IMG/VR virus record: IMGVR_UViG_3300023179_000072
Coordinates: 1-64,000 of that record
Source: a virus
Reading direction: 5' to 3' (one strand)
DNA: 64,000 nt
In this document: piece by piece, positions 7,719-15,136 of the stretch
Numbering within the stretch: position 1 is the first letter of the stretch
Layout of the letters: each line of letters starts with the position of its first letter
The notes under the pieces: generated by a model
What the model was told of the DNA's origin: nothing
Databases searched by the model: none
Seen by the model: the letters and a program-made list of their open reading frames with translations, nothing else
Translations under genes and position numbers: made by a program

Positions 7719-7907
7719 TTAATTCTCCAAATAAGTGTTGATAAAATCGGCCAAACCTTTGAGTTTTTCTTTAGACATTTTTGCTGTGATAATATCCCAT
7801 GAAATAACATTGCTCATGGTAAAATGATATTGATTGTTAACAAATTTTTCTATATCAAAACGATAAACATCACTTTTATAAGAATCTTTTTCTACAAGAT
7901 TAGTCAT
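7719..7907 (-). CDS. LADF-family small protein 1
   Basis: A 62-aa protein ending KEKLKGLADFINTYLEN. The same C-terminus occurs in 22193-22387 and 17805-18005, and more weakly in 16522-16707, and decayed copies lie around 21.8 and 22.1 kb. It begins MTNLVEKDSYKSDVYRFD, close to the 22193-22387 copy. Function unknown, but the repeated duplication suggests a short adaptor-like domain. Confidence 0.8.
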   Translation of the reverse strand: MTNLVEKDSYKSDVYRFDIEKFVNNQYHFTMSNVISWDIITAKMSKEKLKGLADFINTYLEN

Positions 7908-8289
7908 TGATATTTTCCTTCATCCATTTTCTACTATCTCTAAGATATTGAATGATATAATTTGCAGCATTATTAATGCTGTTATTAGCAGAATAGTAGG
8001 CATGAAGCATATGTTTAATTGTCATTTTTTCAGCATCATTTAAAGATTCATTAACCAAGTCATTAGATTCACCATATTCATGGTCAATATAATCTGCTAC
8101 TTTAGCGGTAAAATCTTGCAAAGTATAAATATTTGAGTCCACAAGTATTTCCTTCGTGATAGATAGCATCGTACCACTACTATCGGTTGCTGTCAACTGG
8201 AACTTTACAGTTTTTTTGTAAATATGATACCTTTTGTTTTTGGGGGCTGGAATGGGTTGATCAAATTTTGTAATATTACTTACAACCAA
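7900..8289 (-). CDS. ADYID-EYG family protein with ASCH-like leader
   Basis: The body (about residue 60 on) reads VADYIDHEYGESND, TIKHMLHAYY, NNAANYIIQYL and is a paralogue of 22973-23233. The first 20 codons (VVSNITKFDQPIP) instead match the C-terminal end of the ASCH protein at 22391-22774, and the same frame carries more ASCH-like sequence up to 8345 before a TAG. So the 5' part looks like the tail of a deleted ASCH gene joined to this gene. The start codon is uncertain: TTG at 8289 or the ATG at 8169. Confidence 0.6.
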   Translation of the reverse strand: MVVSNITKFDQPIPAPKNKRYHIYKKTVKFQLTATDSSGTMLSITKEILVDSNIYTLQDFTAKVADYIDHEYGESNDLVNESLNDAEKMTIKHMLHAYYSANNSINNAANYIIQYLRDSRKWMKENIND

Positions 8290-8356
8290 ACCGTACTTAT
8301 TTTTATCTGGATTCCAACTACAAAATTCATCAAATGTCTCCTACTGGGTTGGTGCT

Positions 8357-8385
8357 AGTATACCATGCTTATCGGCTATCGTCAA
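8357..8385 (-). promoter_or_regulatory. Sigma70-type promoter
   Basis: TTGACG, 17 bases containing CGATAA, then TATACT, reading into the ASCH-remnant/ADYID gene. Confidence 0.7.
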
Positions 8386-8477
8386 GTGTAGTCTTTAAAA
8401 AATCTCAGTCGGGCTTATTATCTTTCTTAAATAAAACAAATTAGTGATGCTCCATCCTACCCAAACTATTGTCATGG

Positions 8478-8768
8478 TTATTCTTCTTTTAAGAAGCCTT
8501 CATTTATTTTAACTCTAATACCATCGGTATGAAATATGCTAAAATCGGTTTGATATAATGGAAGATTAACTCCAATAACTTTTCTACTTTTATGACATCT
8601 TAGCAAACAAATATCCGCCCCTTCCCCCGGTATCCATTCACTATAAGTAGCAGCAGAAGTATCTAATACTAGTTCGATTCTATCGTTTTCTTTGTCTATC
8701 CATATACCAGCACATGCTTTATATTTTTTGCTTTCCTCTACAAAAGCATCCCAATCAAAATTTTCCAT
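8478..8768 (-). CDS. 96-aa hypothetical protein
   Basis: Start ATG at 8766-8768 with AAGGA 8 bases upstream (MENFDWDAFVEESKKY). The product looks like an alternating-strand small domain (GIWIDKENDRIELVLD) with two Cys in ADICLLRCHKS. No family recognised. It is the only gene downstream of the strong promoter at 8955-8983 and follows a long structured leader. Confidence 0.75.
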   Translation of the reverse strand: MENFDWDAFVEESKKYKACAGIWIDKENDRIELVLDTSAATYSEWIPGEGADICLLRCHKSRKVIGVNLPLYQTDFSIFHTDGIRVKINEGFLKEE

Positions 8769-8948
8769 AGTCTTTTCCTTTTGTATTGAAAACCCGCCCG
8801 TAATTGAACTTTTGCGGTACTTAAACCAGCAGAGGTTTGGCGGGTGCCTATCTGCGATCAACTAGACAGAGGATGTTCATTCATCTCTAATTTTGGTATA
8901 TAATAATCCTGAGAGTTAAATGTTTGTAGCGGAACATTTATTATCCAT
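8769..8948 (-). promoter_or_regulatory. Long structured 5' leader
   Basis: About 180 bases separate the promoter from the start codon. On the minus strand, AAATGT/ACATTT form an early hairpin, and ACCCGCC pairs with GGCGGGT around an inner AAACC/GGTTT hairpin, followed by TTTTC just before the ribosome site. This could be an attenuator or a regulatory RNA. I could not match it to a known riboswitch. Confidence 0.4.
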
Positions 8949-8954
8949 CACTGT

Positions 8955-8983
8955 ATTATAGCAAAAACCTGTGGGTTTGTCAA
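8955..8983 (-). promoter_or_regulatory. Consensus sigma70 promoter
   Basis: TTGACA, exactly 17 bases, TATAAT: both boxes perfect. It lacks the CGATAA spacer motif seen in most other promoters here. Confidence 0.85.
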
Positions 8984-9025
8984 CCGCTACTGACATTCTC
9001 ATGGGTTTTTTGTTTTAGGTGGCTT

Positions 9026-9285
9026 ATGGTTATTATTGTGAAAGAATGTAGTAAGTGTAAAGAACATAAAATTTTAGATTGTTTTTATAACGCAAAAAAT
9101 AAATTATTTAATAAAACTCCATACTGTAAAACTTGTAATTATTTAAGCGATATTGAATATAAAAAGAAAAATAAAAATAAAGTATATAAAAGACGTAAAA
9201 AATATAGAGAGAACAATAAAACTAAACTTAGTAAATATTTTAAAAAATATCTAAAAAAGATAAAATTCTTTAAATCTAAATCTCT
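9026..9285 (+). pseudogene. N-terminal piece of an HNH homing endonuclease
   Basis: On the plus strand, against its neighbours, an ATG after AGGTGG opens a frame with CSKCKEHKILDCF, YCKTCNYL and then a very basic linker (KNKNKVYKRRKKYRENN). This is the zinc-finger and linker part of the type seen in the intact endonuclease 23314-23946. The HNH core is missing: after about 85 codons the frame runs into the antisense of gene 9276-9512. A matching C-terminal piece lies at 14121-14273. Confidence 0.6.
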
Positions 9286-9512
9286 TCTCCTGTATTATAG
9301 TCAATTACGGGCTTTTTACAAGCCTCTATCATTCTTTCTAAGTTCCACTGCAACCCCTCTAAATCATCAGATATTGGATGGGCCGAACTCTCAGAAATAT
9401 TAACAATGTCTCCATTCTCGTCATAATAAACCTCATGAATACCGTAACTAATATCAGTATCTCCAAGAGGAATTTTAGTTACAGTTTTTACTACTCTATA
9501 AGACCAAGACAT
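9276..9512 (-). CDS. Conserved phage protein (MSWSYRVVK)
   Basis: A 78-aa protein of a common phage family: MSWSYRVVK, then YGIHEVYYDENGDI, then LEGLQWNLERMIEACKKPV. The order and length match the family, whose function is unknown. Confidence 0.85.
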   Translation of the reverse strand: MSWSYRVVKTVTKIPLGDTDISYGIHEVYYDENGDIVNISESSAHPISDDLEGLQWNLERMIEACKKPVIDYNTGEEI

Positions 9513-9524
9513 AATTTAATCCTT

Positions 9525-10034
9525 TTAGGTTTTTAGACCCATTTTTTTCATCTCAAGTAATGCTTCAGCATTACCTATAGCATCATTTACCGGATTGTGG
9601 TCGTGAACTGTTTTTCTCAAATGTTTCCAAGATGATCTCATATCTAATTTCATACCACAAAATAAGTCACCTATTCTTCTGCCAGAATATCCAAAAGGAT
9701 TTTCTCCAATAAAATAATGAAAATAATAATTTATCCACTGCCAATCGTAACAAGGATTATCACTTATAAAAACGGGTTTGCCGTCACTATTTGTTTTTAG
9801 CCAATAACTAAATTTAACCATTATATCATATGGATCGTCAAAATTCTCGTGTTGTTCTCTAGAGAATCCGCTTATTTTTAATGTGTCTGGCTGATAATTT
9901 TTAGAAATAGGCTTTGTTTGTGCATAAAAAGTTTTGTTAAGATTTTCATCAAAAACTACTGCCCCAAAACAAATCATACTATATTCACAAGGAATAGGCC
10001 CATCGCTTTCAACATCAACAATGATAAGAGACAT
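9525..10034 (-). CDS. DEDD-type 3'-5' exonuclease
   Basis: A 169-aa RNase H-fold exonuclease. VDVESDG near the N-terminus gives the paired acidic residues Asp7 and Glu9, DNPCYDWQWINYYF in the middle gives the second Asp, and HNPVNDAIGNAEALL at the C-terminus the final His/Asp of DEDDh enzymes. The size matches stand-alone phage proofreading-like or RNase-T-like enzymes. The substrate cannot be told from sequence; processing of DNA or RNA 3' ends is likely. Confidence 0.85.
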   Translation of the reverse strand: MSLIIVDVESDGPIPCEYSMICFGAVVFDENLNKTFYAQTKPISKNYQPDTLKISGFSREQHENFDDPYDIMVKFSYWLKTNSDGKPVFISDNPCYDWQWINYYFHYFIGENPFGYSGRRIGDLFCGMKLDMRSSWKHLRKTVHDHNPVNDAIGNAEALLEMKKMGLKT

Positions 10035-10246
10035 TATTCTATCTCCGTAATACTCAAATATAATTCTGTTGTTAGAATCTCGATAGCAGATATTTCATCT
10101 TGTGAAAAAGTATCATCAAGAAACTGAGCAAATTCACCAACATCACCAATATGAGTTGGAGAACTAATGTCATTAGTATTTTTCCAGAACTTTAATTGTT
10201 GTTCTAGAAATTCTATAACTTTAAGTTGTTTAGTTGTTGGTTTCAT
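10034..10246 (-). CDS. 70-aa hypothetical protein
   Basis: Helical acidic protein beginning MKPTTKQLKVIEFLEQQL with GEFAQFLDDTF in the middle. Its start overlaps the preceding gene by 17 bases and it shares one base with the exonuclease start. Family not recognised. Confidence 0.7.
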   Translation of the reverse strand: MKPTTKQLKVIEFLEQQLKFWKNTNDISSPTHIGDVGEFAQFLDDTFSQDEISAIEILTTELYLSITEIE

Positions 10247-10475
10247 TTTTAGAATCTTTGGACTGTTGAGAGAGAAAGACTAAATAGAGATTCGCAAGAT
10301 CATCAAGAGAATAGCCCTTATTATGTGGTATTCCCCAGGTTGTCTTATCTTTCATATTTTTGTGCATAAACGATAACGAGTCTAGAATCATTTCATAAAA
10401 ATATTTCTTCAGATTCTCTTGGTCTACACTTATCGCTCTAAGTGCGGACTGAATCTTATCATGGTTTATGCTCAT
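10230..10475 (-). CDS. 81-aa hypothetical protein
   Basis: Start taken at the ATG 10473-10475 (MSINHDKIQSALRAI), one base after the upstream stop region; the frame upstream overlaps another gene. Contains LDDLANLYLVFLSQQ. No known motif. Confidence 0.7.
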   Translation of the reverse strand: MSINHDKIQSALRAISVDQENLKKYFYEMILDSLSFMHKNMKDKTTWGIPHNKGYSLDDLANLYLVFLSQQSKDSKNETNN

Positions 10476-10476
10476 A

Positions 10477-10653
10477 TTATGACTTTCTTTTGGACAACTT
10501 TTTAGATTCCACAGTAGACTTATTCTTTTCATCTATTTCTGGCAATTCCAACTCATCAAACTGTGCTGATCTAATAGATTCCAGCATCTTATTCAGATTT
10601 TGTAGCCTCGTCACCAACTCCTGACCAACATTAGTTTGTTTATCGGTACTCAT
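10477..10653 (-). CDS. 58-aa charged protein
   Basis: ATG at 10651-10653, TAA at 10477-10479. The product begins MSTDKQTNVGQELVTRLQ and ends in a Lys/Ser-rich tail. First gene after the promoter at 10663-10690. Confidence 0.7.
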   Translation of the reverse strand: MSTDKQTNVGQELVTRLQNLNKMLESIRSAQFDELELPEIDEKNKSTVESKKLSKRKS

Positions 10654-10662
10654 GACTCTTGT

Positions 10663-10690
10663 AGTTTAACAGAAATTTTTCTTTTGTCAA
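10663..10690 (-). promoter_or_regulatory. Sigma70-type promoter
   Basis: TTGACA, 16 bases, TAAACT, reading into the 58-aa gene that starts at 10653. The -35 overlaps the end of the upstream gene. Confidence 0.65.
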
Positions 10691-10872
10691 TCGGGTATGC
10701 CGTTCTCTAGTCTATATAACATAGCCTCTATTTGAAAGGTATTTTGCTCTATAACCATTTGTCGTGGCGTTTTATTATCAAATGCCGGATTAGGAGAGTC
10801 CAGCCAAGAATCAATAAATTCTTCTCTTACTATCTGTTTTAGTCTTTCTTTAAGTTCGTCTGTTGTTTTCAT
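10687..10872 (-). CDS. MbcA/ParS/Xre antitoxin-like small protein
   Basis: A 61-aa protein whose segment FIDSWLDSPNPAFDNKTP followed by RQMV and ending in LENG matches the C-terminal toxin-binding domain (DUF2384) of MbcA/ParS-type antitoxins: the W-L-x-x-P-N-P and x-T-P-x-x-M-V core is present. No RES-domain toxin is next to it, and the usual N-terminal HTH is absent, so it may be a free phage antitoxin or a regulator. Confidence 0.65.
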   Translation of the reverse strand: MKTTDELKERLKQIVREEFIDSWLDSPNPAFDNKTPRQMVIEQNTFQIEAMLYRLENGIPD

Positions 10873-10873
10873 T

Positions 10874-11131
10874 TTACTTCTTTATCCATCCGTTGTGTAA
10901 GTTCACAACATATTCCGCCGTTTCTCTATCAATACTACCATCTGGAATAATGTATTCAAATTCATCAATTCTTTCAGTATCCCCAACTGTATTTTTATAT
11001 AGTATTTTTTCAGTTGGAAGAATAATTCTACACCAACAACTTTCTCCAGTATTACAAGTTGTTAATTTCCAAGGTATAGTCAAACTATACTTGTGGGCTT
11101 CGTCATAACTATTAAAAATTTGTTCAGACAT
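10874..11131 (-). CDS. 85-aa hypothetical protein
   Basis: Begins MSEQIFNSYDEAHKYSL, contains CNTGESCWCRI and ends VNLHNGWIKK. The three Cys suggest a metal site. No family recognised. One base separates it from the antitoxin-like gene. Confidence 0.7.
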   Translation of the reverse strand: MSEQIFNSYDEAHKYSLTIPWKLTTCNTGESCWCRIILPTEKILYKNTVGDTERIDEFEYIIPDGSIDRETAEYVVNLHNGWIKK

Positions 11132-11151
11132 TAGTTATTGTTACCTGTATG

Positions 11152-11310
11152 CTATCGAAGACATGACATACCGCTTCGTATGGGTTTATTCACTACCTTA
11201 AATCTAAAAGCATATTCTCCATCACCATATTCTTTACACAGATATTGGTATAGAATATCTCTAACATCATCTTCTGATAAATCAATCTCTGTTTTATTTT
11301 GTATTTTCAT
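11152..11310 (-). CDS. 52-aa acidic phage protein
   Basis: ATG 11308-11310, TAG 11152-11154. Begins MKIQNKTEIDLSEDDVRDIL, a pattern of small phage proteins in which an E-x-D-L-S-E-x-D-V helix is followed by a short beta hairpin. Start overlaps the preceding stop. Confidence 0.7.
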   Translation of the reverse strand: MKIQNKTEIDLSEDDVRDILYQYLCKEYGDGEYAFRFKVVNKPIRSGMSCLR

Positions 11311-11692
11311 AAATTTTAGGCATTATTTCTTGAGTGTACCAAATAACACGATTCTTATCTGCTAGTATATGCTGTTCGAGATTTTTACGTTCATCATAAT
11401 CTAACTGCGAATATCTTTTAACAGCAAAATTTTCCCAAGTTTTAGTATCATAATCTCCAAAAGGAGAATTGGCTTCTGAATCTTTCCTATATTCATCATA
11501 CAAATATTCCAAAACATCTCGTACAACAACAACTTTAGTATTACTATCAAGACTATCCCAGTGTAGACTAATCCAGTCTTGAACTGCTCCCGGAACATAA
11601 GTATAACGCCCAAGAGCGTATCGCAATGCTGACATTACCATAATGCCACCATTAGTATCGCAATCAAATTTATTTATCTTAGTTTTTGACAT
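11294..11692 (-). CDS. Conserved phage protein (ALRYALGR)
   Basis: A 132-aa protein with GGIMVMSALRYALGR, TYVPGAVQDWIS, then a long helical region ending in KNRVIWY. The R-Y-A-L-G-R-x-T-Y-V-P-x-x-V segment is shared by many phage proteins of unknown function. Confidence 0.8.
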   Translation of the reverse strand: MSKTKINKFDCDTNGGIMVMSALRYALGRYTYVPGAVQDWISLHWDSLDSNTKVVVVRDVLEYLYDEYRKDSEANSPFGDYDTKTWENFAVKRYSQLDYDERKNLEQHILADKNRVIWYTQEIMPKIYENTK

Positions 11693-11724
11693 AATTCAAT
11701 CTTACTTGTTTAGGTTGGACAAAT

Positions 11725-11856
11725 TTATTCCTGTACTTTTGTTCCCATATCATACGGATAACCATTTTCAGGGTCATCACTATAAACTCCCTCATAATCA
11801 TTATCCCACCAAGGAATTTTACTATCGGGTAATACACTATCTGAGTCAGTGGTCAT
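11725..11856 (-). CDS. 43-aa very acidic protein
   Basis: ATG 11854-11856 overlaps the stop of the upstream gene; TAA at 11725-11727. The product (MTTDSDSVLPDSKIPWWDND and on) is rich in Asp, Glu and aromatic residues. Real by position and overlap; function unknown. Confidence 0.6.
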   Translation of the reverse strand: MTTDSDSVLPDSKIPWWDNDYEGVYSDDPENGYPYDMGTKVQE

Positions 11857-12035
11857 ATCATTCTCTCCACAGTGCCACTTGGCCCATTAATAATCTCTAA
11901 TATAGCTCTCATACTCATATCAACATCATAACATAGAGTTGCAACTTTTTCGTCATGATAATCAAATTTTATTGCTATCAATTGAATTTCTTCAACAATA
12001 GTTTTTATATCTTCTATTTCTTCTTGTGTTAACAT
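11853..12035 (-). CDS. NGPSG-tail protein, paralogue of 21573-21803
   Basis: Start placed at the ATG in the TAATG overlap at 12033-12035; a second ATG lies 15 bases upstream. The 60-aa product ends AILEIINGPSGTVERM, matching MMEIICGASGGIEKLV at the end of the 76-aa gene 21573-21803. Mostly helical. Function unknown. Confidence 0.7.
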   Translation of the reverse strand: MLTQEEIEDIKTIVEEIQLIAIKFDYHDEKVATLCYDVDMSMRAILEIINGPSGTVERMI

Positions 12036-12256
12036 TATTGATTTTTCCATGTGTTTTTTAATATCTCTAATACTTTAGATACATTTTCCTCTTTATAATA
12101 TGGATCAATTTCAGATTTAAAAATTTCATAATATTTTTCTTTCCAAACATTATGTAAAACATTCATTAGACTTTGACCATATGTCCAATTAAAATAACTA
12201 TGGGTTTGATTTACTAACTTAATAAATTCTTCATAGCTCATAATCTGATCTTTCAT
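12035..12256 (-). CDS. RYGQ/MN/VWP family protein, shortest form
   Basis: A 73-aa paralogue of 284-928 and 5122-5367 with WTYGQSLMNVLHNVWKEKY and a following DPYY. The start overlaps the preceding gene by 26 bases. Confidence 0.75.
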   Translation of the reverse strand: MKDQIMSYEEFIKLVNQTHSYFNWTYGQSLMNVLHNVWKEKYYEIFKSEIDPYYKEENVSKVLEILKNTWKNQ

Positions 12257-12449
12257 TTAAGTTTTTTAATGTATCCATTATATCTAATAATAGATCACTA
12301 TCAAATTCTTTTTCTATTGGAGTAAATATCCATTCTTTAGATTGGTTAAGCATAAAATATCCATGTATGCTTTTATATAAAAAATTGCTAACCTTTTCTA
12401 AGTGTGGGCCATTACATTTCCAAGGAGTTATACAGTTTGGGCATTCCAT
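12231..12449 (-). CDS. Small CPNC zinc-finger-like protein
   Basis: A 72-aa protein starting MECPNCITPWKCNGPH. The CxxC pair, Cys12 and His could make one zinc site. The rest is helical and acidic. It follows the phosphoesterase by four bases. Confidence 0.7.
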   Translation of the reverse strand: MECPNCITPWKCNGPHLEKVSNFLYKSIHGYFMLNQSKEWIFTPIEKEFDSDLLLDIMDTLKNLNERSDYEL

Positions 12450-12453
12450 AATA

Positions 12454-13125
12454 TTAAAATGTTTTAAGTTCTATGTTACCATTATATATTTCCAAAAATG
12501 AACAAACTTTTTCTGTCCAACATCCACTATTAGCATACCATACTTTATGATTTTTGTCAACCATTGGATTATGTGTATGTCCTAAACAAACACAATCTAT
12601 ACTTTTGTTTAAAGCATATTTGCGAGAACTATTAATCATATTTTCTGTACATCTTAAATATGTTTTAGATCTTTGTTTAAGAAAAACGGGCAAATATTTT
12701 TTGTCAAATTTTTGTATGATACGATATAAAAAGTCTGCTAATTTTGATGTATTGGGATATTTATAGATAAAATCATCAAATTGATCACCATGTAAACATA
12801 GTATAGTTTTATTACCACTAGAAAATACATATTCATTTTTAAAATCAACACCAATAAGATGAGATACTATTTCAGCATCACCATCATGATTACCTCTTAT
12901 CCATATTATTTCGATGCGTTTACTAATGTCTCTTAGCAAAGATAATATATCCCAATGACTTGTTTTTAGTCTACGAAAATCTAAATTATCAAAGAAATCA
13001 CCATTGATAATTAACCTATCAGTTTTTGTATGTACTAATTGTAAAAAAGTATATAATTTTTTACTCTCACACACACTACTGCCTAAATGAGTATCGCTAA
13101 TGATAATAGCATCATTTTTTATCAT
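12454..13125 (-). CDS. Calcineurin-like phosphoesterase (LpxH-like)
   Basis: A 223-aa metallophosphoesterase with all the metal motifs: ISDTHLG at the N-terminus, NGDFFDN, RGNHDGD, LHGDQFDD, LGHTHNP and NSGCWTE. The arrangement is closest to UDP-2,3-diacylglucosamine hydrolase (LpxH)-like enzymes rather than Mre11 or PP2A types. A long helical insert at about 120-170 (with YRIIQKFDKKYLP) corresponds to the LpxH cap. A role in modifying host lipid A or another diphosphate is possible, but the substrate is not shown by the sequence. Confidence 0.88.
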   Translation of the reverse strand: MIKNDAIIISDTHLGSSVCESKKLYTFLQLVHTKTDRLIINGDFFDNLDFRRLKTSHWDILSLLRDISKRIEIIWIRGNHDGDAEIVSHLIGVDFKNEYVFSSGNKTILCLHGDQFDDFIYKYPNTSKLADFLYRIIQKFDKKYLPVFLKQRSKTYLRCTENMINSSRKYALNKSIDCVCLGHTHNPMVDKNHKVWYANSGCWTEKVCSFLEIYNGNIELKTF

Positions 13126-13129
13126 AAAA

Positions 13130-13285
13130 CTATAGAATAAAAGAAGGATAATCTAATATAATATCTGAATTTTTTACTACATTTTTTTGATCAATTTTTG
13201 TAGGAAAATTAACAGAAGATTGGGTTATTTGTTTATCTAAAAAAGTATCATTTCTAACTGCTGTTATTTCAAATACTTTTGGCAT
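13130..13285 (-). CDS. 51-aa hypothetical protein
   Basis: Start placed at MPKVFEITAVRND (ATG 13283-13285), though no good ribosome site precedes it and an upstream ATG at 13342 adds a hydrophobic stretch of 19 residues that could be a signal or artefact. Downstream of the promoter at 13433-13460. Confidence 0.45.
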   Translation of the reverse strand: MPKVFEITAVRNDTFLDKQITQSSVNFPTKIDQKNVVKNSDIILDYPSFIL

Positions 13286-13425
13286 ACTAATGTCATTAAT
13301 ATAGATCACAAAGAAAATTTGAGCAAAAGAAAAAAGCAGCATTTCAATCTTATAGAAACCCTGCCGAAACTTTACGGAAGTTGATTTAAGTTTAGATACC
13401 CGCGACTAAACACCTTTCGGCTCAA
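13286..13425 (-). promoter_or_regulatory. Structured 5' leader
   Basis: Between the promoter and the small gene the minus strand can fold with GCCGAAA/TTTCGGC closing two inner hairpins (GTTTAG/CTAAAC and AACTT/AAGTT). This is a three-way-junction-like shape, and I see no recognised riboswitch. Confidence 0.35.
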
Positions 13426-13432
13426 CTATTGG

Positions 13433-13460
13433 ATTGTATCCAATTATCGTCATTTGTCAA
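13433..13460 (-). promoter_or_regulatory. Sigma70-type promoter with CGATAA spacer
   Basis: TTGACA, 16 bases containing GACGATAA, TACAAT. Confidence 0.75.
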
Positions 13461-13509
13461 CGGTCAAATTGCAATAGTTTCAGTTTCCAGTTCATTCAGA
13501 CATCGAAAA

Positions 13510-14115
13510 TCATATTTTATAGGTTTCTAATTCATTAAGGCAAACAAATTTAGTGTCACCATATTGGGTAGTCTTACTAACATGATAATGACCATGAATA
13601 AAAAGCTTTGGTTGATGAATATTATACAATTCCCCTAAAGCCCAATTAGTTATGTTCTCATATATGCGACTATGAGGACCAATATATCTGGAAACCATAA
13701 AATCTGGACAGTCATGTGCTAATACAATATCTGGCTTAATTTTTCTATAAAGTTCCCTAGCTTGCATAAATTGCTCAATAGAAAGCTGCTCATCTTCAAA
13801 ATAATCTATACCTATAGTTCGATATTGTCTATCTATACTATAAGCACCTCTATAGTAGAAAAAATTTACAGAATTAACACTAGTATAACCATAGTCGCCT
13901 AGGTAATGAGGAATATGAATAATTTTATCCATATTATCATGATTGCCACTAACAATTTTAAATTTATCTGGATCAACATTATCAAGCGTACTATAGTCAA
14001 AACCTAGATCACCAATTTGTATTATATATTCATACCTATCTTTTTCACGAATAATTTCATGTAAACGTCTGTACTTGCCGTGAACATCACCCAAAATTGT
14101 AATTGTTTTGCTCAT
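13510..14115 (-). CDS. Calcineurin-like phosphoesterase
   Basis: A 201-aa metallophosphoesterase with LGDVHGK, IGDLGFD, SGNHDNM, AHDCPDF and HGHYHVS, the five metal-binding motifs in order. It is shorter than the LpxH-like enzyme at 12454 and lacks its cap, so it belongs to the compact phage/diadenosine-phosphatase-like group. It may act on nucleic-acid ends, cyclic phosphates or nucleotides. With the RNA ligase and HAD protein it could form an end-repair set, but that is inference. Confidence 0.88.
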   Translation of the reverse strand: MSKTITILGDVHGKYRRLHEIIREKDRYEYIIQIGDLGFDYSTLDNVDPDKFKIVSGNHDNMDKIIHIPHYLGDYGYTSVNSVNFFYYRGAYSIDRQYRTIGIDYFEDEQLSIEQFMQARELYRKIKPDIVLAHDCPDFMVSRYIGPHSRIYENITNWALGELYNIHQPKLFIHGHYHVSKTTQYGDTKFVCLNELETYKI

Positions 14116-14120
14116 TATTG

Positions 14121-14273
14121 GTGTATCTTGTATTGCTTAGGAAATATTTAGAAGAACAATTTGTTGATGGAATGAGTTGGGATAATTATGGTTTTTATGG
14201 TTGGCATATAGACCAACTCAAGCCTTGTTCAAGAGACATTCTTAAATCTTGTAACAATCTCAAATTACAGTAA
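14121..14273 (+). pseudogene. C-terminal piece of an HNH homing endonuclease
   Basis: Plus-strand frame without a start reads LRKYLEEQFVDGMSW, GWHIDQLKPCS and ends CNNLKLQ at TAA 14271-14273. It lines up with the HNH core of 23314-23946 (EHIQSQFKKGMTW, GWHIDHIRPVS, FSNLQPLW). The second core His of HIDH is Gln here, so it is inactive. Confidence 0.7.
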
Positions 14274-14278
14274 TCATT

Positions 14279-14500
14279 TTATAAATCCATATCTATATTG
14301 TGTTCATTAATTAGTTTATAGAATTCATCTTTTATGCGATTTAGGGCATCATCAGCATCTTTAAAGTCATTGCCATATTTATGCCAACAACGCAATTGTT
14401 GACTAAAATCTAACAAAAAAGATCTAATCTTTGGTACATTATGAAAAAGTTCATAATCGTCTTTTTCTTCTGGCATATCAAATTCATATATTATTTTCAT
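14279..14500 (-). CDS. Conserved phage protein (FDMPEE)
   Basis: A 73-aa protein with IIYEFDMPEEKDDYEL at the start, a central LLDFSQQLRCWHKYG and FYKLINEHNIDMDL at the end. This family is common in large phages: a short strand followed by two helices. Function unknown. Confidence 0.8.
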   Translation of the reverse strand: MKIIYEFDMPEEKDDYELFHNVPKIRSFLLDFSQQLRCWHKYGNDFKDADDALNRIKDEFYKLINEHNIDMDL

Positions 14501-14784
14501 ATTATATCGTATTTTGTTCCATCAAGAGGATCATTATCATAAGGATATTTAAAACAATCTAATATAGTTTTACGTTTGTCGGAGATAAATTTAACAATTT
14601 CCATAAAGCAACCTTCACAAAAATCAATTCTATATTTCTTACCATCATTTTTTGAACCATAACCCCAAATTGCTTCTAGAGTTGCAGATTCAGTGCCAAA
14701 GTTATCAGTTGTACAACATTTTCCACAAGCATCACAATATATTTGATCTTCAACTTTACGAATAATTTCTTTATATGTTTTCAT
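14497..14784 (-). CDS. Zinc-ribbon phage protein (CDACGKCC)
   Basis: A 95-aa protein with CDACGKCC at about 18-25 and FCEGCF at about 55-60, together a four-Cys zinc ribbon around an ATLEAIWGYGSKNDG segment. I recognise the pattern from other phage proteins; it probably binds zinc as a structural site. Function unknown. Confidence 0.8.
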   Translation of the reverse strand: MKTYKEIIRKVEDQIYCDACGKCCTTDNFGTESATLEAIWGYGSKNDGKKYRIDFCEGCFMEIVKFISDKRKTILDCFKYPYDNDPLDGTKYDII

Positions 14785-14794
14785 TTTAGATCTA

Positions 14795-15127
14795 TTAATT
14801 ATCGTATGGTTTAATAATCCAACCCATCTTTAGTAAGTCATTTCTAATTTCTGTTGTAACAAAACTTTCAGAAACAAATCCATCCATATTATCAGATGCT
14901 ATACCAGAACAATAAAAATCCATATAGTCTTCATTCATATCTCTGATTTCAGCAATTAAACCACCAGAATATCTCCAACTACAAGTCCACTCTTGATCAT
15001 TTTTAAAAAATCTATTATTACACATACTAGCATATAAATTTTGAGCATAAGATATGCTGCTTTTGCATTTATGTATAATGTCTAAATTTCTCAACAGATC
15101 ATTTTCTAAATCTTCTTTTTGTATCAT
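14795..15127 (-). CDS. Conserved phage protein (YMDFYCSGI)
   Basis: A 110-aa protein with CSWRYSGGLIAEIRD, YMDFYCSGI and VTTEIRNDLLKMGW, a recurring phage family. Mixed alpha/beta composition, no catalytic motif visible. Confidence 0.78.
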   Translation of the reverse strand: MIQKEDLENDLLRNLDIIHKCKSSISYAQNLYASMCNNRFFKNDQEWTCSWRYSGGLIAEIRDMNEDYMDFYCSGIASDNMDGFVSESFVTTEIRNDLLKMGWIIKPYDN

Positions 15128-15136
15128 AGGTCAACT

